A stretch of DNA of 64,000 nucleotides. Source: Cellulosimicrobium arenosum (GTDB lineage Bacteria > Actinomycetota > Actinomycetes > Actinomycetales > Cellulomonadaceae). The first letter of the stretch is position 1; each line of letters opens with the position of its first letter. Of the stretch, positions 9,244 through 24,125 are shown one piece after another. Below the pieces are notes generated by a model. That model saw nothing but the letters and a program-made list of their open reading frames with translations. It ran no database searches and was not told where the DNA came from. Made by a program: the position numbers and the translations under genes. The DNA lies in contig NZ_JACYHB010000001.1 in the NCBI RefSeq assembly GCF_014837295.1, positions 248,001-312,000 on the forward strand, in the 5' to 3' direction.

Positions 9244-10557
9244 GTGCCCGACTCGACACCCACCCACCCCGCCCCCCGGAGCCCGTCGGTGCGCGCCGAG
9301 CTCACGCAGTCGCTCGCGGACGCGGACGGCCCCTACTTCGGTGAGTTCGGCGGGCGCTACGTGCCCGAGGCGCTCATCGCCGCGCTCGACGAGCTCGAGA
9401 CCGAGTACCGCAAGGCGTTGGACGACCCGGCGTTCACGGGCGAGCTCGCCCGGTTGCACCGGGAGTACACGGGCAGGCCCAGCCCGCTGACCGAGGTCAC
9501 GCGGTTCGCCGAGCACGCCGGCGGGTCGAGGGTCTTCCTCAAGCGCGAGGACCTCAACCACACCGGGTCCCACAAGATCAACAACGTGCTCGGGCAGGCG
9601 CTGCTCGTCAAGCGCATGGGCAAGTCCCGGATCATCGCGGAGACCGGCGCCGGTCAGCACGGCGTCGCCGCAGCGACCGCCGCGGCGCTCCTCGATCTCG
9701 AGTGCGTCGTCTACATGGGCGAGGAGGACACCCGTCGTCAGGCCCTGAACGTCGCGAGGATGCGACTGCTCGGAGCCGAGGTCGTCCCCGTGACCATCGG
9801 GCAGCGGACCCTGAAGGACGCCATCAACGAGGCGCTGCGTGACTGGGTCGCGCACGTCGAGGACACCCACTACCTGCTGGGCACCGTGACCGGTCCGCAC
9901 CCGTTCCCGCAGATGGTCCGGGAGTTCCACCGCATCATCGGCGAGGAGGCGCGCACGCAGATCCTGGACCGGGTCGGCCGGCTCCCGGACGCGATCGCCG
10001 CGTGCGTGGGTGGCGGGTCGAACGCGCTCGGCATCTTCAACGCCTTCCTCGACGACGCCGACGTCGAGCTCTACGGGTTCGAGGCCGGCGGCGAGGGGAT
10101 CGAGACAGGGCGGCACGCGGCCCGCTTCAGCGGCGGCGCTCCCGGCGTGCTGCACGGCGCGCGCTCGTACCTGCTGCAGGACGACGACGGCCAGACCCTG
10201 CCGAGCCACTCGGTCTCCGCCGGGCTGGACTACCCGAGCGTCGGTCCCGCGCACTCCTGGCTGCACGACCTGGGGCGCGCGACGTACCAGCCCGTGACGG
10301 ACGCCGAGGCCATGGACGCGTTCCGGCTCCTGTGCCGTACCGAGGGGATCATCCCGGCCATCGAGTCCGCGCACGCTCTCGCGGGCGCGCTGCGGGTCGG
10401 CCAGGAGGCTGCGGCCGCCGGGCGCACGGATCACGTGATCCTCGTGAACCTGTCCGGCCGCGGGGACAAGGACGTCGCGACCGCCGCCCGGTGGTTCGAC
10501 CTCGTGGACGACGACGCGATCGCCGAGACGGCGACGGGCACGGAGGGACAGCTGTGA
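9244..10557 (+). CDS. trpB: Tryptophan synthase beta chain
   Basis: 437 residues, GTG start preceded by AGGAGGT (9229-9235) at 8 nt, which decides the start. PLP enzyme that joins indole and serine. Key features: [13 protein letters not shown] at the N terminus, the PLP lysine in [10 protein letters not shown], and the glycine-rich GGGSNA loop. The length is slightly longer than the usual about 400 because of a Pro-rich N-terminal extension. Its stop overlaps the trpA start, as expected for subunits of the alpha2beta2 complex. Confidence 0.97.
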   Translation: MPDSTPTHPAPRSPSVRAELTQSLADADGPYFGEFGGRYVPEALIAALDELETEYRKALDDPAFTGELARLHREYTGRPSPLTEVTRFAEHAGGSRVFLKREDLNHTGSHKINNVLGQALLVKRMGKSRIIAETGAGQHGVAAATAAALLDLECVVYMGEEDTRRQALNVARMRLLGAEVVPVTIGQRTLKDAINEALRDWVAHVEDTHYLLGTVTGPHPFPQMVREFHRIIGEEARTQILDRVGRLPDAIAACVGGGSNALGIFNAFLDDADVELYGFEAGGEGIETGRHAARFSGGAPGVLHGARSYLLQDDDGQTLPSHSVSAGLDYPSVGPAHSWLHDLGRATYQPVTDAEAMDAFRLLCRTEGIIPAIESAHALAGALRVGQEAAAAGRTDHVILVNLSGRGDKDVATAARWFDLVDDDAIAETATGTEGQL

Positions 10558-11423
10558 ACGGCGTGCAGGAGGAGAACCGCACCTCGGTCGAGGTGCGCTC
10601 GCGCACCGGCGACCGGCTCGCCGAGCTGCGGGCCGAGAACCGTGCCGCACTGGTGGGCTACCTGCCCGTCGGGTTCCCGACCGTCGAACGCTCGGTCGAG
10701 GCGGTGCTCGCGCTCGTCGACTCGGGCGTCGACGTCCTCGAGCTGGGTATCCCGTACACCGACCCGGTGATGGACGGTCCCGTGGTCCAGGAGGCGGCCC
10801 AGGGCGCCCTGGACGCCGGGACCAGGGTCTCCGACGTCTTCCGCGTCGTGCGGGCCGTGACCGAGCACACCGGCGGCACCGTGCCGGTCCTGGTCATGAC
10901 CTACTGGAACCTGGTCCTGCGGTACGGCGTGGACGAGTTCGCGCGTGACCTGGCCGCCGCGGGAGGCGCAGGCCTCATCACCCCCGACCTCATCCCGGAC
11001 GAGGCCGGAGAGTGGGTCCGCGCCGCGGACTCGTACGGGCTCGACAAGGTGTTCCTCGTCGCGCCCAGCTCGACGCCCGAGCGGCTGCGCCGGACCGCCG
11101 GTGCGTCGCGCGGGTTCGTCTACGCCGCGTCGACCATGGGGGTGACCGGGGTGCGCACCGAGGTGGGATCACGGGCCGAGCAGCTCGTGGCGGACACCCG
11201 TGCGGCCGGCGCGCCGTTCGTGTGCGTCGGGCTCGGCGTCTCCACGGCAGAGCACGGGGCGCAGGTCGCGAGGTACGCCGACGGCGTCATCGTCGGGTCG
11301 GCGTTCGTGCGCACCCTCCTCGGAGACGCTCCCTGGGAGGAACGGCTCACGTCGCTGCGCGCCACCGCGTCGTCGATCGCCGCAGGCGTTCGCACGGCCC
11401 GCACCGAGGAGGTCGACGCGTGA
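10554..11423 (+). CDS. trpA: Tryptophan synthase alpha chain
   Basis: 289 residues, GTG start overlapping trpB by 4 bp. TIM barrel that cleaves indole-glycerol phosphate to indole and glyceraldehyde-3-phosphate and channels indole to TrpB. The catalytic Glu lies in [11 protein letters not shown] and the catalytic Asp in the same motif; the phosphate-binding VCVGLGVST and VIVGSAFV strands are present. The N terminus has about 20 extra residues. The lgt start overlaps its stop. Confidence 0.96.
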   Translation: MNGVQEENRTSVEVRSRTGDRLAELRAENRAALVGYLPVGFPTVERSVEAVLALVDSGVDVLELGIPYTDPVMDGPVVQEAAQGALDAGTRVSDVFRVVRAVTEHTGGTVPVLVMTYWNLVLRYGVDEFARDLAAAGGAGLITPDLIPDEAGEWVRAADSYGLDKVFLVAPSSTPERLRRTAGASRGFVYAASTMGVTGVRTEVGSRAEQLVADTRAAGAPFVCVGLGVSTAEHGAQVARYADGVIVGSAFVRTLLGDAPWEERLTSLRATASSIAAGVRTARTEEVDA

Positions 11424-12487
11424 TCGCCGCGGACGTCGTCGGGCAGGTCGCGCAGGTGGGCGCGGCTGTGCTTCCCGCCGCGATCCCGAGCCCCTCGGAG
11501 CACACCTGGTACCTGGGACCGCTACCCGTGCGTGCCTACGCGCTCGCGATCCTCGCCGGCATCGGCGTCGCGCTGTGGCTCACGCGCCGTCGCTGGGCGC
11601 AGCGCGGGGGCGATCCGGACGACGTCCTCGAGATCGCGTTCTGGGCCGTGCCGTTCGGCATCGTGGGCGGCCGGATCTACCACGTCTTCTCCACCCCCGA
11701 GCCCTACTGGGGCGCCGGCGGCGACCCTGTCCGCGCGCTGTACGTCTGGGAGGGCGGGCTCGGCATCTGGGGCGCGGTCGCGCTCGGCGCCGTCGGTGCC
11801 TACATCGGGTGTCGTCGCCAGAAGGTCCGTTTCGCCGCGTTCGCGGACGCGCTCGCGCCGGGGCTGCTGCTCGCGCAGGCGGTCGGTCGTCTCGGCAACT
11901 GGTTCAACCAGGAGCTGTTCGGCTCTCCGACGACGTTGCCGTGGGGTCTGCGGGTCGACGACTCGGTCGCGGCCGCAGCGGGATATCCGCCGGGCACCCT
12001 GTTCCACCCGACGTTCCTGTACGAGATGGTCTGGAACATCGGTGCTGCCCTGCTCCTGATCTTTCTGGACCGTCGGTTCCGACTCGGTCATGGTCGGGTA
12101 TTCTGGCTCTACGTTCTCGTCTACACGCTCGGTCGGGTGTGGATCGAGATGTTGCGTATCGACGAGGCCGAGACCTTCGGGGTTCTCGGCGTGGACATCC
12201 GCTTGAACGTCTTCACGTCGATCGTGGTCGGTCTGGGTGCCTTGATAGCGTTCATCGTTGTCGGGCGCCGCCACCCCGGTCGCGAGGAGTCGGTCTTCCT
12301 CGAGGAGCGCCCCCACAGCACGACCGAGGAGTCGGCCGACGACTCGGCGAAGGATTCCGGCACGTCCCACGACGAGCCGGACGACGTGTCCGGATCGTCG
12401 CCCGACGAACCGGACGAGGACGAGGAGCCGAACGGCCCCGACGAGTCCGAGCAGGCAGGTGCCGCGCGACCAGACCCCGGTCGCTGA
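11420..12487 (+). CDS. lgt: Phosphatidylglycerol--prolipoprotein diacylglyceryl transferase
   Basis: 355 residues, GTG start just after GAGGAGG. Transfers diacylglycerol to the lipobox Cys of prolipoproteins at the cytoplasmic membrane. Seven hydrophobic segments span about residues 30-290. The signature [13 protein letters not shown] (essential Arg and Asn) and [10 protein letters not shown] are clear. The last 70 residues are a long acidic Ser/Asp/Glu/Pro tail, longer than usual but common in actinobacterial Lgt. Location after trpA is a conserved actinobacterial arrangement. Confidence 0.95.
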   Translation: MIAADVVGQVAQVGAAVLPAAIPSPSEHTWYLGPLPVRAYALAILAGIGVALWLTRRRWAQRGGDPDDVLEIAFWAVPFGIVGGRIYHVFSTPEPYWGAGGDPVRALYVWEGGLGIWGAVALGAVGAYIGCRRQKVRFAAFADALAPGLLLAQAVGRLGNWFNQELFGSPTTLPWGLRVDDSVAAAAGYPPGTLFHPTFLYEMVWNIGAALLLIFLDRRFRLGHGRVFWLYVLVYTLGRVWIEMLRIDEAETFGVLGVDIRLNVFTSIVVGLGALIAFIVVGRRHPGREESVFLEERPHSTTEESADDSAKDSGTSHDEPDDVSGSSPDEPDEDEEPNGPDESEQAGAARPDPGR

Positions 12488-12626
12488 GCACCCGTCACCC
12501 CCAGGGTCGAGGGAGCCGGGCGACAGCCAGGCTTCTTCCGCCGTGTCCGCAGGGCCGATGATGTCCCGCCCCCAAGCAAGAACGACGAGTCCGGCCGTGC
12601 GCCGGACGCCTGTGAGGACGGTGTTG

Positions 12627-17202
<4,576 letters not shown>

Positions 17203-17210
<8 letters not shown>

Positions 17211-18669
17211 CCCCCGCGGCTTTCTGAAGGTGCGCGAGCGCGAGCTCCCGCCGAACCGTCCCGTTCCCGTGCGCCTGCGGGACTGGAAGGACGTCCACGC
17301 CCATCTCGACGAGGGCCAGGTCTTCCTCAAGGAGCAGGCAGGACGCTGCATGGACTGCGGCATCCCGTTCTGCCACCAGGGCTGCCCGCTCGGGAACCTC
17401 ATCCCTGAGTGGAACGACCTGGTCTACCGCGAGCAGTGGGCCGACGCGATCGACCGGCTGCACGAGACCAACAACTTCCCGGAGTTCACCGGGCGGGTGT
17501 GCCCGGCGCCGTGCGAGTCGAGCTGTGTGCTCGGGATCAACCAGCCGGCCGTGACGATCAAGAACGTCGAGGTCTCCATCATCGACGAGGCGTTCGCGCG
17601 CGGCCTCGTCACCCCGCAGGTGCCGCAGCGGCTCACGGGATCGACGGTCGCCGTCGTCGGCTCCGGTCCTGCCGGTCTGGCCGCCGCCCAGCAGCTCACC
17701 CGCGCGGGGCACACGGTCGCCGTGTACGAGCGGGACGACGCGATCGGCGGCCTGCTGCGCTACGGCATCCCCGACTTCAAGCTCGAGAAGCACCACATCG
17801 ACCGGCGCATCGCGCAGATGGCGGCCGAGGGCACGCGGTTCCGGCCGGGCGTTGAGGTCGGCGTGGACGTGACCTGGGACGACCTGCGGGCACGGTACGA
17901 CGCCGTCGTGGTCACGACCGGCGCCACGGTGCCGCGCGACCTGACGGTCCCCGGGCGCGACCTGGCGGGCATCCACTTCGCCATGGAGTTCCTGCACCAG
18001 GCGAACACGGTCGCGGGCGGCGGCGAGGTACCCGGACAGATCACGGCGACCGGCAAGCACGTGATCATCATCGGCGGCGGGGACACCGGTTCGGACTGCC
18101 TCGGGACGTCGCTGCGCCAGGACGCCGCGAGCGTCACGACGCTGGCCATCGGCAAGCAGCCGCCGCACGAGCGCGCTGCCGGACAGCCGTGGCCCACCGA
18201 CCCGATCCTCTTCGAGGTCTCCTCGTCGCACGAGGAAGGGGGGGAGCGCGCCTACCTGGCGTCGACCGTGGAGTTCGTGGGGGACGAGGACGGCCGGGTG
18301 CGCACGCTGCGCGTCGCCGAGACCGAGTACCTTCCCGACGGCCGCCGCGTCCCCAAGGAGGGGACCGAACGGGAGATCCCGGCAGACCTCGTGCTGGTCG
18401 CGATGGGCTTCACCGGGCCCGAGACGGACACGATCACCGCGCAGGGTGCCGTGGCGCTCACGGCACGCGGCCTGGTCGAACGGGACGACGACTACGCGTC
18501 GAACCTTCCCGGCGTCTACGTCGCCGGTGATGCCGGCCGTGGGCAGTCCCTCATCGTGTGGGCGATCGCGGAGGGCCGCGCTGCGGCGGCGTCGGTCGAC
18601 ACCTACCTGCAAGGAGGGACCGAGCTGCCCGCGCCTGTGCGCGCGAGCACGGTGTCCTTGCGCGCGTGA
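17203..18669 (+). CDS. gltD: Glutamate synthase (NADPH) small subunit
   Basis: 488 residues, GTG start with GGAGG at about 8 nt and an 8-bp overlap with gltB. Supplies electrons from NADPH through FAD and Fe-S clusters to GltB. N-terminal Cys clusters CMDCGIPFC-x3-C and [12 protein letters not shown]-binding [13 protein letters not shown] (about 150), NADPH-binding [11 protein letters not shown] (about 290), and the C-terminal [18 protein letters not shown] that closes the FAD site. Confidence 0.97.
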
Positions 18670-18779
18670 CGTGCACCCCGGCGCCGGGTGTCCTGCGCCG
18701 GGTCGACGAGCGGGGCATCCTAGGGAGGGGCACCCGCGACGTCCGGCCGGCGGTCGGGCGAGAACTAGAGGCTGGAGAT

Positions 18780-20207
18780 ATGCGCAGAGCAAAGATCGTC
18801 TGCACCATCGGACCTGCGACCGAGTCGAAGGAGCAGCTCCGTGCGCTCGTCGACGCAGGCATGGACGTGGCCCGGATCAACCGCAGCCACGGCAGCGCCG
18901 AGGAGCACGAGGCCGTCTACCACGGCGTGCGCGAGGCCGCGAAGGCGTCGGGACGTTCGGTGGCCGTGCTCGTCGACCTCCAGGGGCCGAAGATCCGCCT
19001 GGGGCGGTTCGCCGGCGACGAGAAGCACTGGCTGAACGAGGGCGACACGTTCACCATCACGACCGAGGACGTGGTGGGCACGAAGGAGCTCGTGTCCACG
19101 ACCCACAAGGGACTGCCGGGCGACGCCCGGGTCGGTGACCCGCTCCTCATCGACGACGGCAAGGTCCTCGTGCGCGTCACCGCGGTCGACGGCCCGCGCG
19201 TCGTCACGCAGGTCGAGGTGGCCGGCCCGGTGTCGAACAACAAGGGCATCAACCTGCCCGGCGTCGCCGTCTCCGTCCCCGCGCTGTCGGAGAAGGACCG
19301 CGACGACCTGCGCTGGGCCCTGCGGCTCGGCGCCGACATCATCGCGCTGTCGTTCGTCCGCTCGGCCGCCGACTTCGACGACGTCAAGCAGATCATGGAC
19401 GACGAGGGGCGCGTCGTGCCCGTGGTCGCCAAGATCGAGAAGCCGCAGGCGGTCGACAACCTCGCCGAGATCGTCGACGCGTTCGACGGTGTGATGGTGG
19501 CCCGCGGCGACCTGGCGGTCGAGCTGCCGCTCGAGCAGGTGCCGCTCGTCCAGAAGCGGATCGTCGAGCTCGCGCGCCGCAACGCCAAGCCGGTCATCGT
19601 CGCCACACAGGTCCTCGAGTCCATGACGAACAACCCGCGCCCCACGCGCGCCGAGGCGTCCGACTGCGCCAACGCGGTGCTCGACGGTGCGGACGCGGTC
19701 ATGCTGTCCGGCGAGACCAGCGTCGGTGAGTACCCCATCGTCACGGTGGAGACGATGGCGCGGATCATCACGGCGACCGAGGAGGCCGGGCGGGAGCGGA
19801 TCGCGCCCCTCGGGTCGACGCCGCACACTCGCGGTGGCGCCATCACGCGCGCTGCTGCGGAGATCGGCGAGATCCTGGGCGTGAAGTACCTCGTGACCTT
19901 CACCCAGTCCGGCGACTCGGCTCGGCGCATGTCGCGCCTGCGCTCGTCCATCCCGCTGCTGGCGTTCACCCCGCAGGAGCACGTCCGCAACGTGCTGTCC
20001 CTGACGTGGGGCACGCAGTCCTACCAGGTGCCGCGGGTGGACAACACCGACGCGATGGTCGGTCAGTGCGACACGACGCTGCAGGCCAACGGCCTCGCCG
20101 AGGTCGGCGACCTCGTCGTGGTGGTCTCCGGAGCGCCCGTGGGTCAGGCCGGGACGACCAACTCGATCCTCGTGCACAAGATCGGTGACCGGACCGACTC
20201 GCTCTGA
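18780..20207 (+). CDS. pyk: Pyruvate kinase
   Basis: 475 residues. Last ATP-forming step of glycolysis. Motifs: RRAKIVCTIGPA at the N terminus, ARINRSHGS, active-site VAKIEKPQAVDNL (catalytic Lys), VMVARGDLAVELP, and TQVLESM. ATG 18780 has GGAG at 18774-18777. The 110 bp before it hold the promoter region. The C-terminal allosteric domain is complete. A strong hairpin follows. Confidence 0.97.
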   Translation: MRRAKIVCTIGPATESKEQLRALVDAGMDVARINRSHGSAEEHEAVYHGVREAAKASGRSVAVLVDLQGPKIRLGRFAGDEKHWLNEGDTFTITTEDVVGTKELVSTTHKGLPGDARVGDPLLIDDGKVLVRVTAVDGPRVVTQVEVAGPVSNNKGINLPGVAVSVPALSEKDRDDLRWALRLGADIIALSFVRSAADFDDVKQIMDDEGRVVPVVAKIEKPQAVDNLAEIVDAFDGVMVARGDLAVELPLEQVPLVQKRIVELARRNAKPVIVATQVLESMTNNPRPTRAEASDCANAVLDGADAVMLSGETSVGEYPIVTVETMARIITATEEAGRERIAPLGSTPHTRGGAITRAAAEIGEILGVKYLVTFTQSGDSARRMSRLRSSIPLLAFTPQEHVRNVLSLTWGTQSYQVPRVDNTDAMVGQCDTTLQANGLAEVGDLVVVVSGAPVGQAGTTNSILVHKIGDRTDSL

Positions 20208-20236
20208 CGGGTGCGCCCGGTGACGGGCCGGACCTG

Positions 20237-20289
20237 ACGACGACGCCCGGGTGAACGTGCCTCGCAGCACGGGACCCGGGCGTCGTCGT
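20237..20289. terminator. Hairpin between convergent pyk and glycosyltransferase genes
   Basis: Perfect 16-bp inverted repeat (20237-20252 with 20274-20289, arms contain ACGACGACGCCCGGGT) and a 21-nt loop. It sits between the ends of two convergent genes, so it probably terminates both. There is no T-run on either side, as is common in high-GC actinobacteria. Confidence 0.7.
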
Positions 20290-20340
20290 GCGCCGACGTC
20301 GTCGTGCCGACGTCGCCGGGCGATGCGTCCTACCGGGTGA

Positions 20341-21663
20341 TCACACGCGGGCCGGGGACCGCGGGCCGACGGGGTCGCGTCGCGTCGCTCGGGCGAGCTT
20401 GTCGAGCAGTGCGTCGAGCACGACCGCGCGGTCGAACTGCAGGGCGTGCGCCCGGGCTTCGCGGGCCGTGGTCTCGCGGGCTCGCGGGTCCAGGGCGAGC
20501 ACGGCGTCGAGGGCGCGCGCGATCTCCTCCGGGGAGCCTGCCGGGACGACGGTCGCGTACGGTCCGACCGCCTCGCCGATCCCGCCGGTGTCGGTCGTGA
20601 CGACGGGCCCGCCTCCCGCGAGCAACGACTCGACGAGTGCGATGCCGAACGTCTCGACGAACTCGGGTCGCGGCTTGCTCGGCAAGACGTAGGCGGCGCT
20701 TCCCGCCATGAGGTGCGGCTTCTCCGCGTCGTCGACGTCGTCGAGGAAGGTGATGCGCGGCGCCGCGGGAGACGCCGCGGCCTGCGCCCGGAGCTCCGCC
20801 TCCTCCGGTCCTCGGCCGGCGATCACGAGTCGCGACCGAGACCTTGCCGCCGACAGCGTGAAGCCTTCGATCAGGTCGTCGACGCCCTTCGCTGCGGCGA
20901 GCCTCGAGAGGTAGAGCACGTAGCCGCCCGGGACGAGGCCGCGCGCGGCGAGGACGGACGTGGTCTCCGCGGAGTCGAGGCCGGTGTACGCGCTCGTGTC
21001 GATCGCGGGGTAGGAGATCTGGACCCGCTCTCGGCACTGCTCGGCGAAGAACGTGCCGTGCCGGTCGTCGATCTCCTGGGCGCACTCGACGATGAGGTCG
21101 CGCGTGTACCGCGAGACGGCGACGCACAGGTCGCTCGCGAGGTAGTCCGACAGGACGTGCGCGGCCGCGCCGAACCGCTCCTCCTCGACGCACGAGCGGA
21201 CCACGTTCGTCACGTCCGAGCCGACCGCCTCGGCGACGGTCGTGACCTCGACCGGCAGCCCGGTGCTGCGGGCGACGCGCAGCGCCTCCGTGACGGCACC
21301 GGTGTGCGGGCTGAGGTAGAGCGACAGGCAGACGGTCGGCACCCCGTCGGTGAACAGCTCGACGAGACGCCCCGTGAGGCCGGCGACGTAGCGCCCGTCG
21401 GGCACCTTGTAGTCCCCGACGGGCTCGGGACGTTCGACGCAGATCCCGGGGCTGTACGGCAGCACCGTGTCGAGCGGCTTGAGGGGGAGGCCGGCCTCGC
21501 GCAGCCTCTCCAGGGGCCAGGTCAGGATCCGTACGTCGGTGAACCCACGGTGGAGCGCGGCCTCGGCGAGGTTGCGGGCCTCTCCGGAGTGCCCGCAGAT
21601 CACGGGGTCCGCGCGCACCACGACGACGAGGCGCCGGTCGTGCCGGCTGCTGCTCTGGTTCAT
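20341..21663 (-). CDS. GT4-family glycosyltransferase
   Basis: 440 residues. GT-B fold: an N-terminal acceptor domain, then a C-terminal donor domain with YVLYLSRLAAAKGVDDLIEGF, LVIAGRGPEE, and the EX7E motif in EFVETFGIALVE, which are hallmarks of family GT4 retaining transferases. ATG at 21663 overlaps the stop of the upstream GH92 gene by 4 bp (ATGA), so the two are one operon. The sugar donor and acceptor cannot be read from sequence; mannosyl transfer is a guess from the neighbour. There is no signal peptide, so it is cytosolic. Confidence 0.85.
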   Translation of the reverse strand: MNQSSSRHDRRLVVVVRADPVICGHSGEARNLAEAALHRGFTDVRILTWPLERLREAGLPLKPLDTVLPYSPGICVERPEPVGDYKVPDGRYVAGLTGRLVELFTDGVPTVCLSLYLSPHTGAVTEALRVARSTGLPVEVTTVAEAVGSDVTNVVRSCVEEERFGAAAHVLSDYLASDLCVAVSRYTRDLIVECAQEIDDRHGTFFAEQCRERVQISYPAIDTSAYTGLDSAETTSVLAARGLVPGGYVLYLSRLAAAKGVDDLIEGFTLSAARSRSRLVIAGRGPEEAELRAQAAASPAAPRITFLDDVDDAEKPHLMAGSAAYVLPSKPRPEFVETFGIALVESLLAGGGPVVTTDTGGIGEAVGPYATVVPAGSPEEIARALDAVLALDPRARETTAREARAHALQFDRAVVLDALLDKLARATRRDPVGPRSPARV

Positions 21664-23885
21664 GGCGTCTCCCTGGTCGTCGGGTCGTGCTGCGGGGGGT
21701 AGGACGGCGGTCGGTCGGCAGGTGCGGTGCCCCAGCCGCTCGGTGCGGGTCCCAGCTCGATCAGCAGGCGCCCTCCCTCGCGGACCCGCGACGCCGGGAG
21801 CCACGTCCGGTCGAGCGGACGACCGTCGAGCCAGGCGGCCTGGACGTGCTGGGGAGGCGATCCCGGGCCCGGTTCGACGAAGCCGGTGGTCTCGATCGTG
21901 AGGATGCCGCCGGGCACGTGCAGCCGTGACTCGACGAACGACGGTGCGTTGACGAGGAACAGCGACTGCCCGGCGACGGGGAAGAGCCCGAGGCTGGCCC
22001 AGACGTACCACGAGCTCAGACCGCCGGAGTCGTCGTTCCCGGGGAGCCCGCCAGGACCGGTGCCGAAGCGCTGGTGCACCGCGGCGTGGACGACCTCGGC
22101 CGTGCGATCCGGCCGGCCCGCGTAGTGGTAGGCCCAGGGAGCCTCCATGTCGGGCTCGTTGTTCAGACCCTCGAACCGGCCCAGCGCGTACCCGGCGGTC
22201 ATCTCCTCGACGCCGGGACGTTGCGCGGGCTGCACCACCGCGTCCGCCCCGTACCCGAAGAACCGGTCCAGGAGCGCGACGAACGCGTCGTCGCCACCGG
22301 CGAGAGCGATCCGGCCCGACATGTCGTGCACGAGGCGGAAAGAGTAGTTCCACCGGCCGCCCTCGTAGTACGTCGAGTCGAGCAGCAGCCCTGTCTGCGG
22401 GTCGAACGCGTTCCTCCAGCCGGTGGCGAGCACGGCGAGCTCGTCGGCGAGGTCGGCGTCGCCGACGCGTCGTGCGACCCGCTCGGTGCACCAGTAGCCG
22501 TAGGCGAGGTCCAGCGTGTGGCTGATGGGGTGCGCGACGCCGGTGAGCAGGTAGTCCTCGCCGTACGTGCGTCGCAGGTCGTTGTGCATGTGCACGAGCG
22601 CCCAGTCCCAGTCGAGCCCGCACTCGAGCGCGCACAGGTCGGCGAGGAACACCTGGGCGAGCGCGCTGGCCTGCCGCGAGAAGCGGTCCGCTCCTCGGGC
22701 CATGCGGTACCCGATGGGGAAGTTGCCCTCCTCCTCGCAGATCCGCAGCAGCGACGTCGCCAGGTCTGCGGCCCGCTCGGGCCAGAAGGTCGTGAGCAGA
22801 GGGAGCTGGGTGCGGTAGATGTCCCACATCGTGGAGATGTCGAACGCGAACGGTCCACCCGTCGGCCAGAAGGGGCTCTCGTCCGGAGCGAGGCACGGCT
22901 TGAGCAACGAGTGGTACAGGGCGGTCGCGAAGACGGTCCGGCGTGCCTCGTCCGGACAGTCGACCTCGATGCGGCCGAGGTCGTCCTGCCATGCCGACGC
23001 GGTGAGCGCGCGCCTCTCCTCGAACGCCGCAGGGCCGGTGCCACGGTCGGTCGCGAGGTTCTCGCGGGCCTGCTCGGTACCCCGCAGCGAGAAGCCGACG
23101 TGAAGCTCCACGACCTGGCCCTCGGTGGTCGGACCGGCCCACATGAGCCCGAAGGGCCGCAGGGTCGTCGGGCGGATGTCTCCGAGGTCGAGGCGCGTGC
23201 CCCCTGGCATGAGGCGGCGGTCGTACCAGAGCATCTGGCGCCAACGACCCGCGTCGCACTCGAGGTGGAGAGCGAGCGGTGCCCCCTCGACGACGATCTC
23301 TCCGTAGGCCGCGCCGGGGCCGTTCGTCGCGAGGTGCGCACGCAGGGGGACGGTCGCGCCGTGGGGGATCGCCAGCCCTCCGAACGACAGGTCCACGACG
23401 ATGCGCGCGTCGTGGTGCTCGGGAAAGGTGAACCGGTGGACGGCGCTCTTGGGGCCGACCGTCGTCTCGCACCGGATCCCGTTGCCCAGGGTCGCGGCGT
23501 AGTACCCGGGCGAGGCGACCTCGTCGAGCAGCTCCCACGTGCGGCCGAGCGCGTCGAGGGGCTCGAGCATCGGCGTGACGCGCGCGTAGTTGTAGTACTT
23601 GCGGATGGCACCCGTGCCCGACTGCTGGAAATGGGTGATCCCCGACGCGACCTGGTCCTCCACCAGCAGCGTCGGCACTCCCTCGGTGCTGATGTCGTAG
23701 CGGCCGTAGCCCGTCGGGTACGCGCCCGAGTACGCGCAGGCCGAGACCATGCCGAGCGGGTGGCACGCCCCGGGGTGGGTGTTGCCGACCTGGGGCTTGG
23801 GCGCCCACCACGTCGCGGCGAGGCCGGTCGGCGCCGGCAGCGCGGTGGCTGCGGTGCCGATGAACGGATCGACGTGGTCGAGCAC
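21660..23885 (-). CDS. GH92 family alpha-mannosidase
   Basis: 741 residues, normal for GH92, a family of calcium-dependent exo-alpha-mannosidases acting on alpha-1,2/1,3/1,4/1,6 linkages. Visible family features: VDPFIGTAA at the N terminus, GNTHPGACHPLGMV, FDISTMWDIYRTQLPL and, in the C-terminal lobe, GNDDSGGLSSWYVWASLGLFPV. I chose GTG 23885 because AGAGGGG lies about 6 nt upstream and homology starts at once; an ATG at 24038 would add 51 Arg-rich residues. No signal peptide follows the chosen start, so cytosolic action is likely unless the longer start is real. Coupled to the GT4 gene. Confidence 0.9.
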   Translation of the reverse strand: MLDHVDPFIGTAATALPAPTGLAATWWAPKPQVGNTHPGACHPLGMVSACAYSGAYPTGYGRYDISTEGVPTLLVEDQVASGITHFQQSGTGAIRKYYNYARVTPMLEPLDALGRTWELLDEVASPGYYAATLGNGIRCETTVGPKSAVHRFTFPEHHDARIVVDLSFGGLAIPHGATVPLRAHLATNGPGAAYGEIVVEGAPLALHLECDAGRWRQMLWYDRRLMPGGTRLDLGDIRPTTLRPFGLMWAGPTTEGQVVELHVGFSLRGTEQARENLATDRGTGPAAFEERRALTASAWQDDLGRIEVDCPDEARRTVFATALYHSLLKPCLAPDESPFWPTGGPFAFDISTMWDIYRTQLPLLTTFWPERAADLATSLLRICEEEGNFPIGYRMARGADRFSRQASALAQVFLADLCALECGLDWDWALVHMHNDLRRTYGEDYLLTGVAHPISHTLDLAYGYWCTERVARRVGDADLADELAVLATGWRNAFDPQTGLLLDSTYYEGGRWNYSFRLVHDMSGRIALAGGDDAFVALLDRFFGYGADAVVQPAQRPGVEEMTAGYALGRFEGLNNEPDMEAPWAYHYAGRPDRTAEVVHAAVHQRFGTGPGGLPGNDDSGGLSSWYVWASLGLFPVAGQSLFLVNAPSFVESRLHVPGGILTIETTGFVEPGPGSPPQHVQAAWLDGRPLDRTWLPASRVREGGRLLIELGPAPSGWGTAPADRPPSYPPQHDPTTRETP

Positions 23886-24125
23886 GACGGCCCCTCTCCG
23901 TGCGTCCGGCGGGCCGGCGGAGGTCCGTCCCGTGCTCCGGACGCTACGAGCCGGTTGTGTCCGCTCGGTTTCGGCCGCGTGTCGAGTCCGGGACGAGGTC
24001 CGCGCCGGGAGCGGGTGTCGTCGGCCGTCCCGGGACACGCGCCCGCCCGGTCACCTCACGTTCGCGTGCCGTCCACCTCGGCCGGTTACCATCCGGTCGG
24101 ACCGTCCCCGAGAACCCGGAGCAGA
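23886..24125. promoter_or_regulatory. Divergent promoter region between GH92 and Pls-like genes
   Basis: 240 bp without a convincing gene, between divergently transcribed operons. It should carry both promoters. For the + strand a -10-like GTTACCAT is seen around 24085-24092. I see no clear operator palindrome. Confidence 0.4.
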
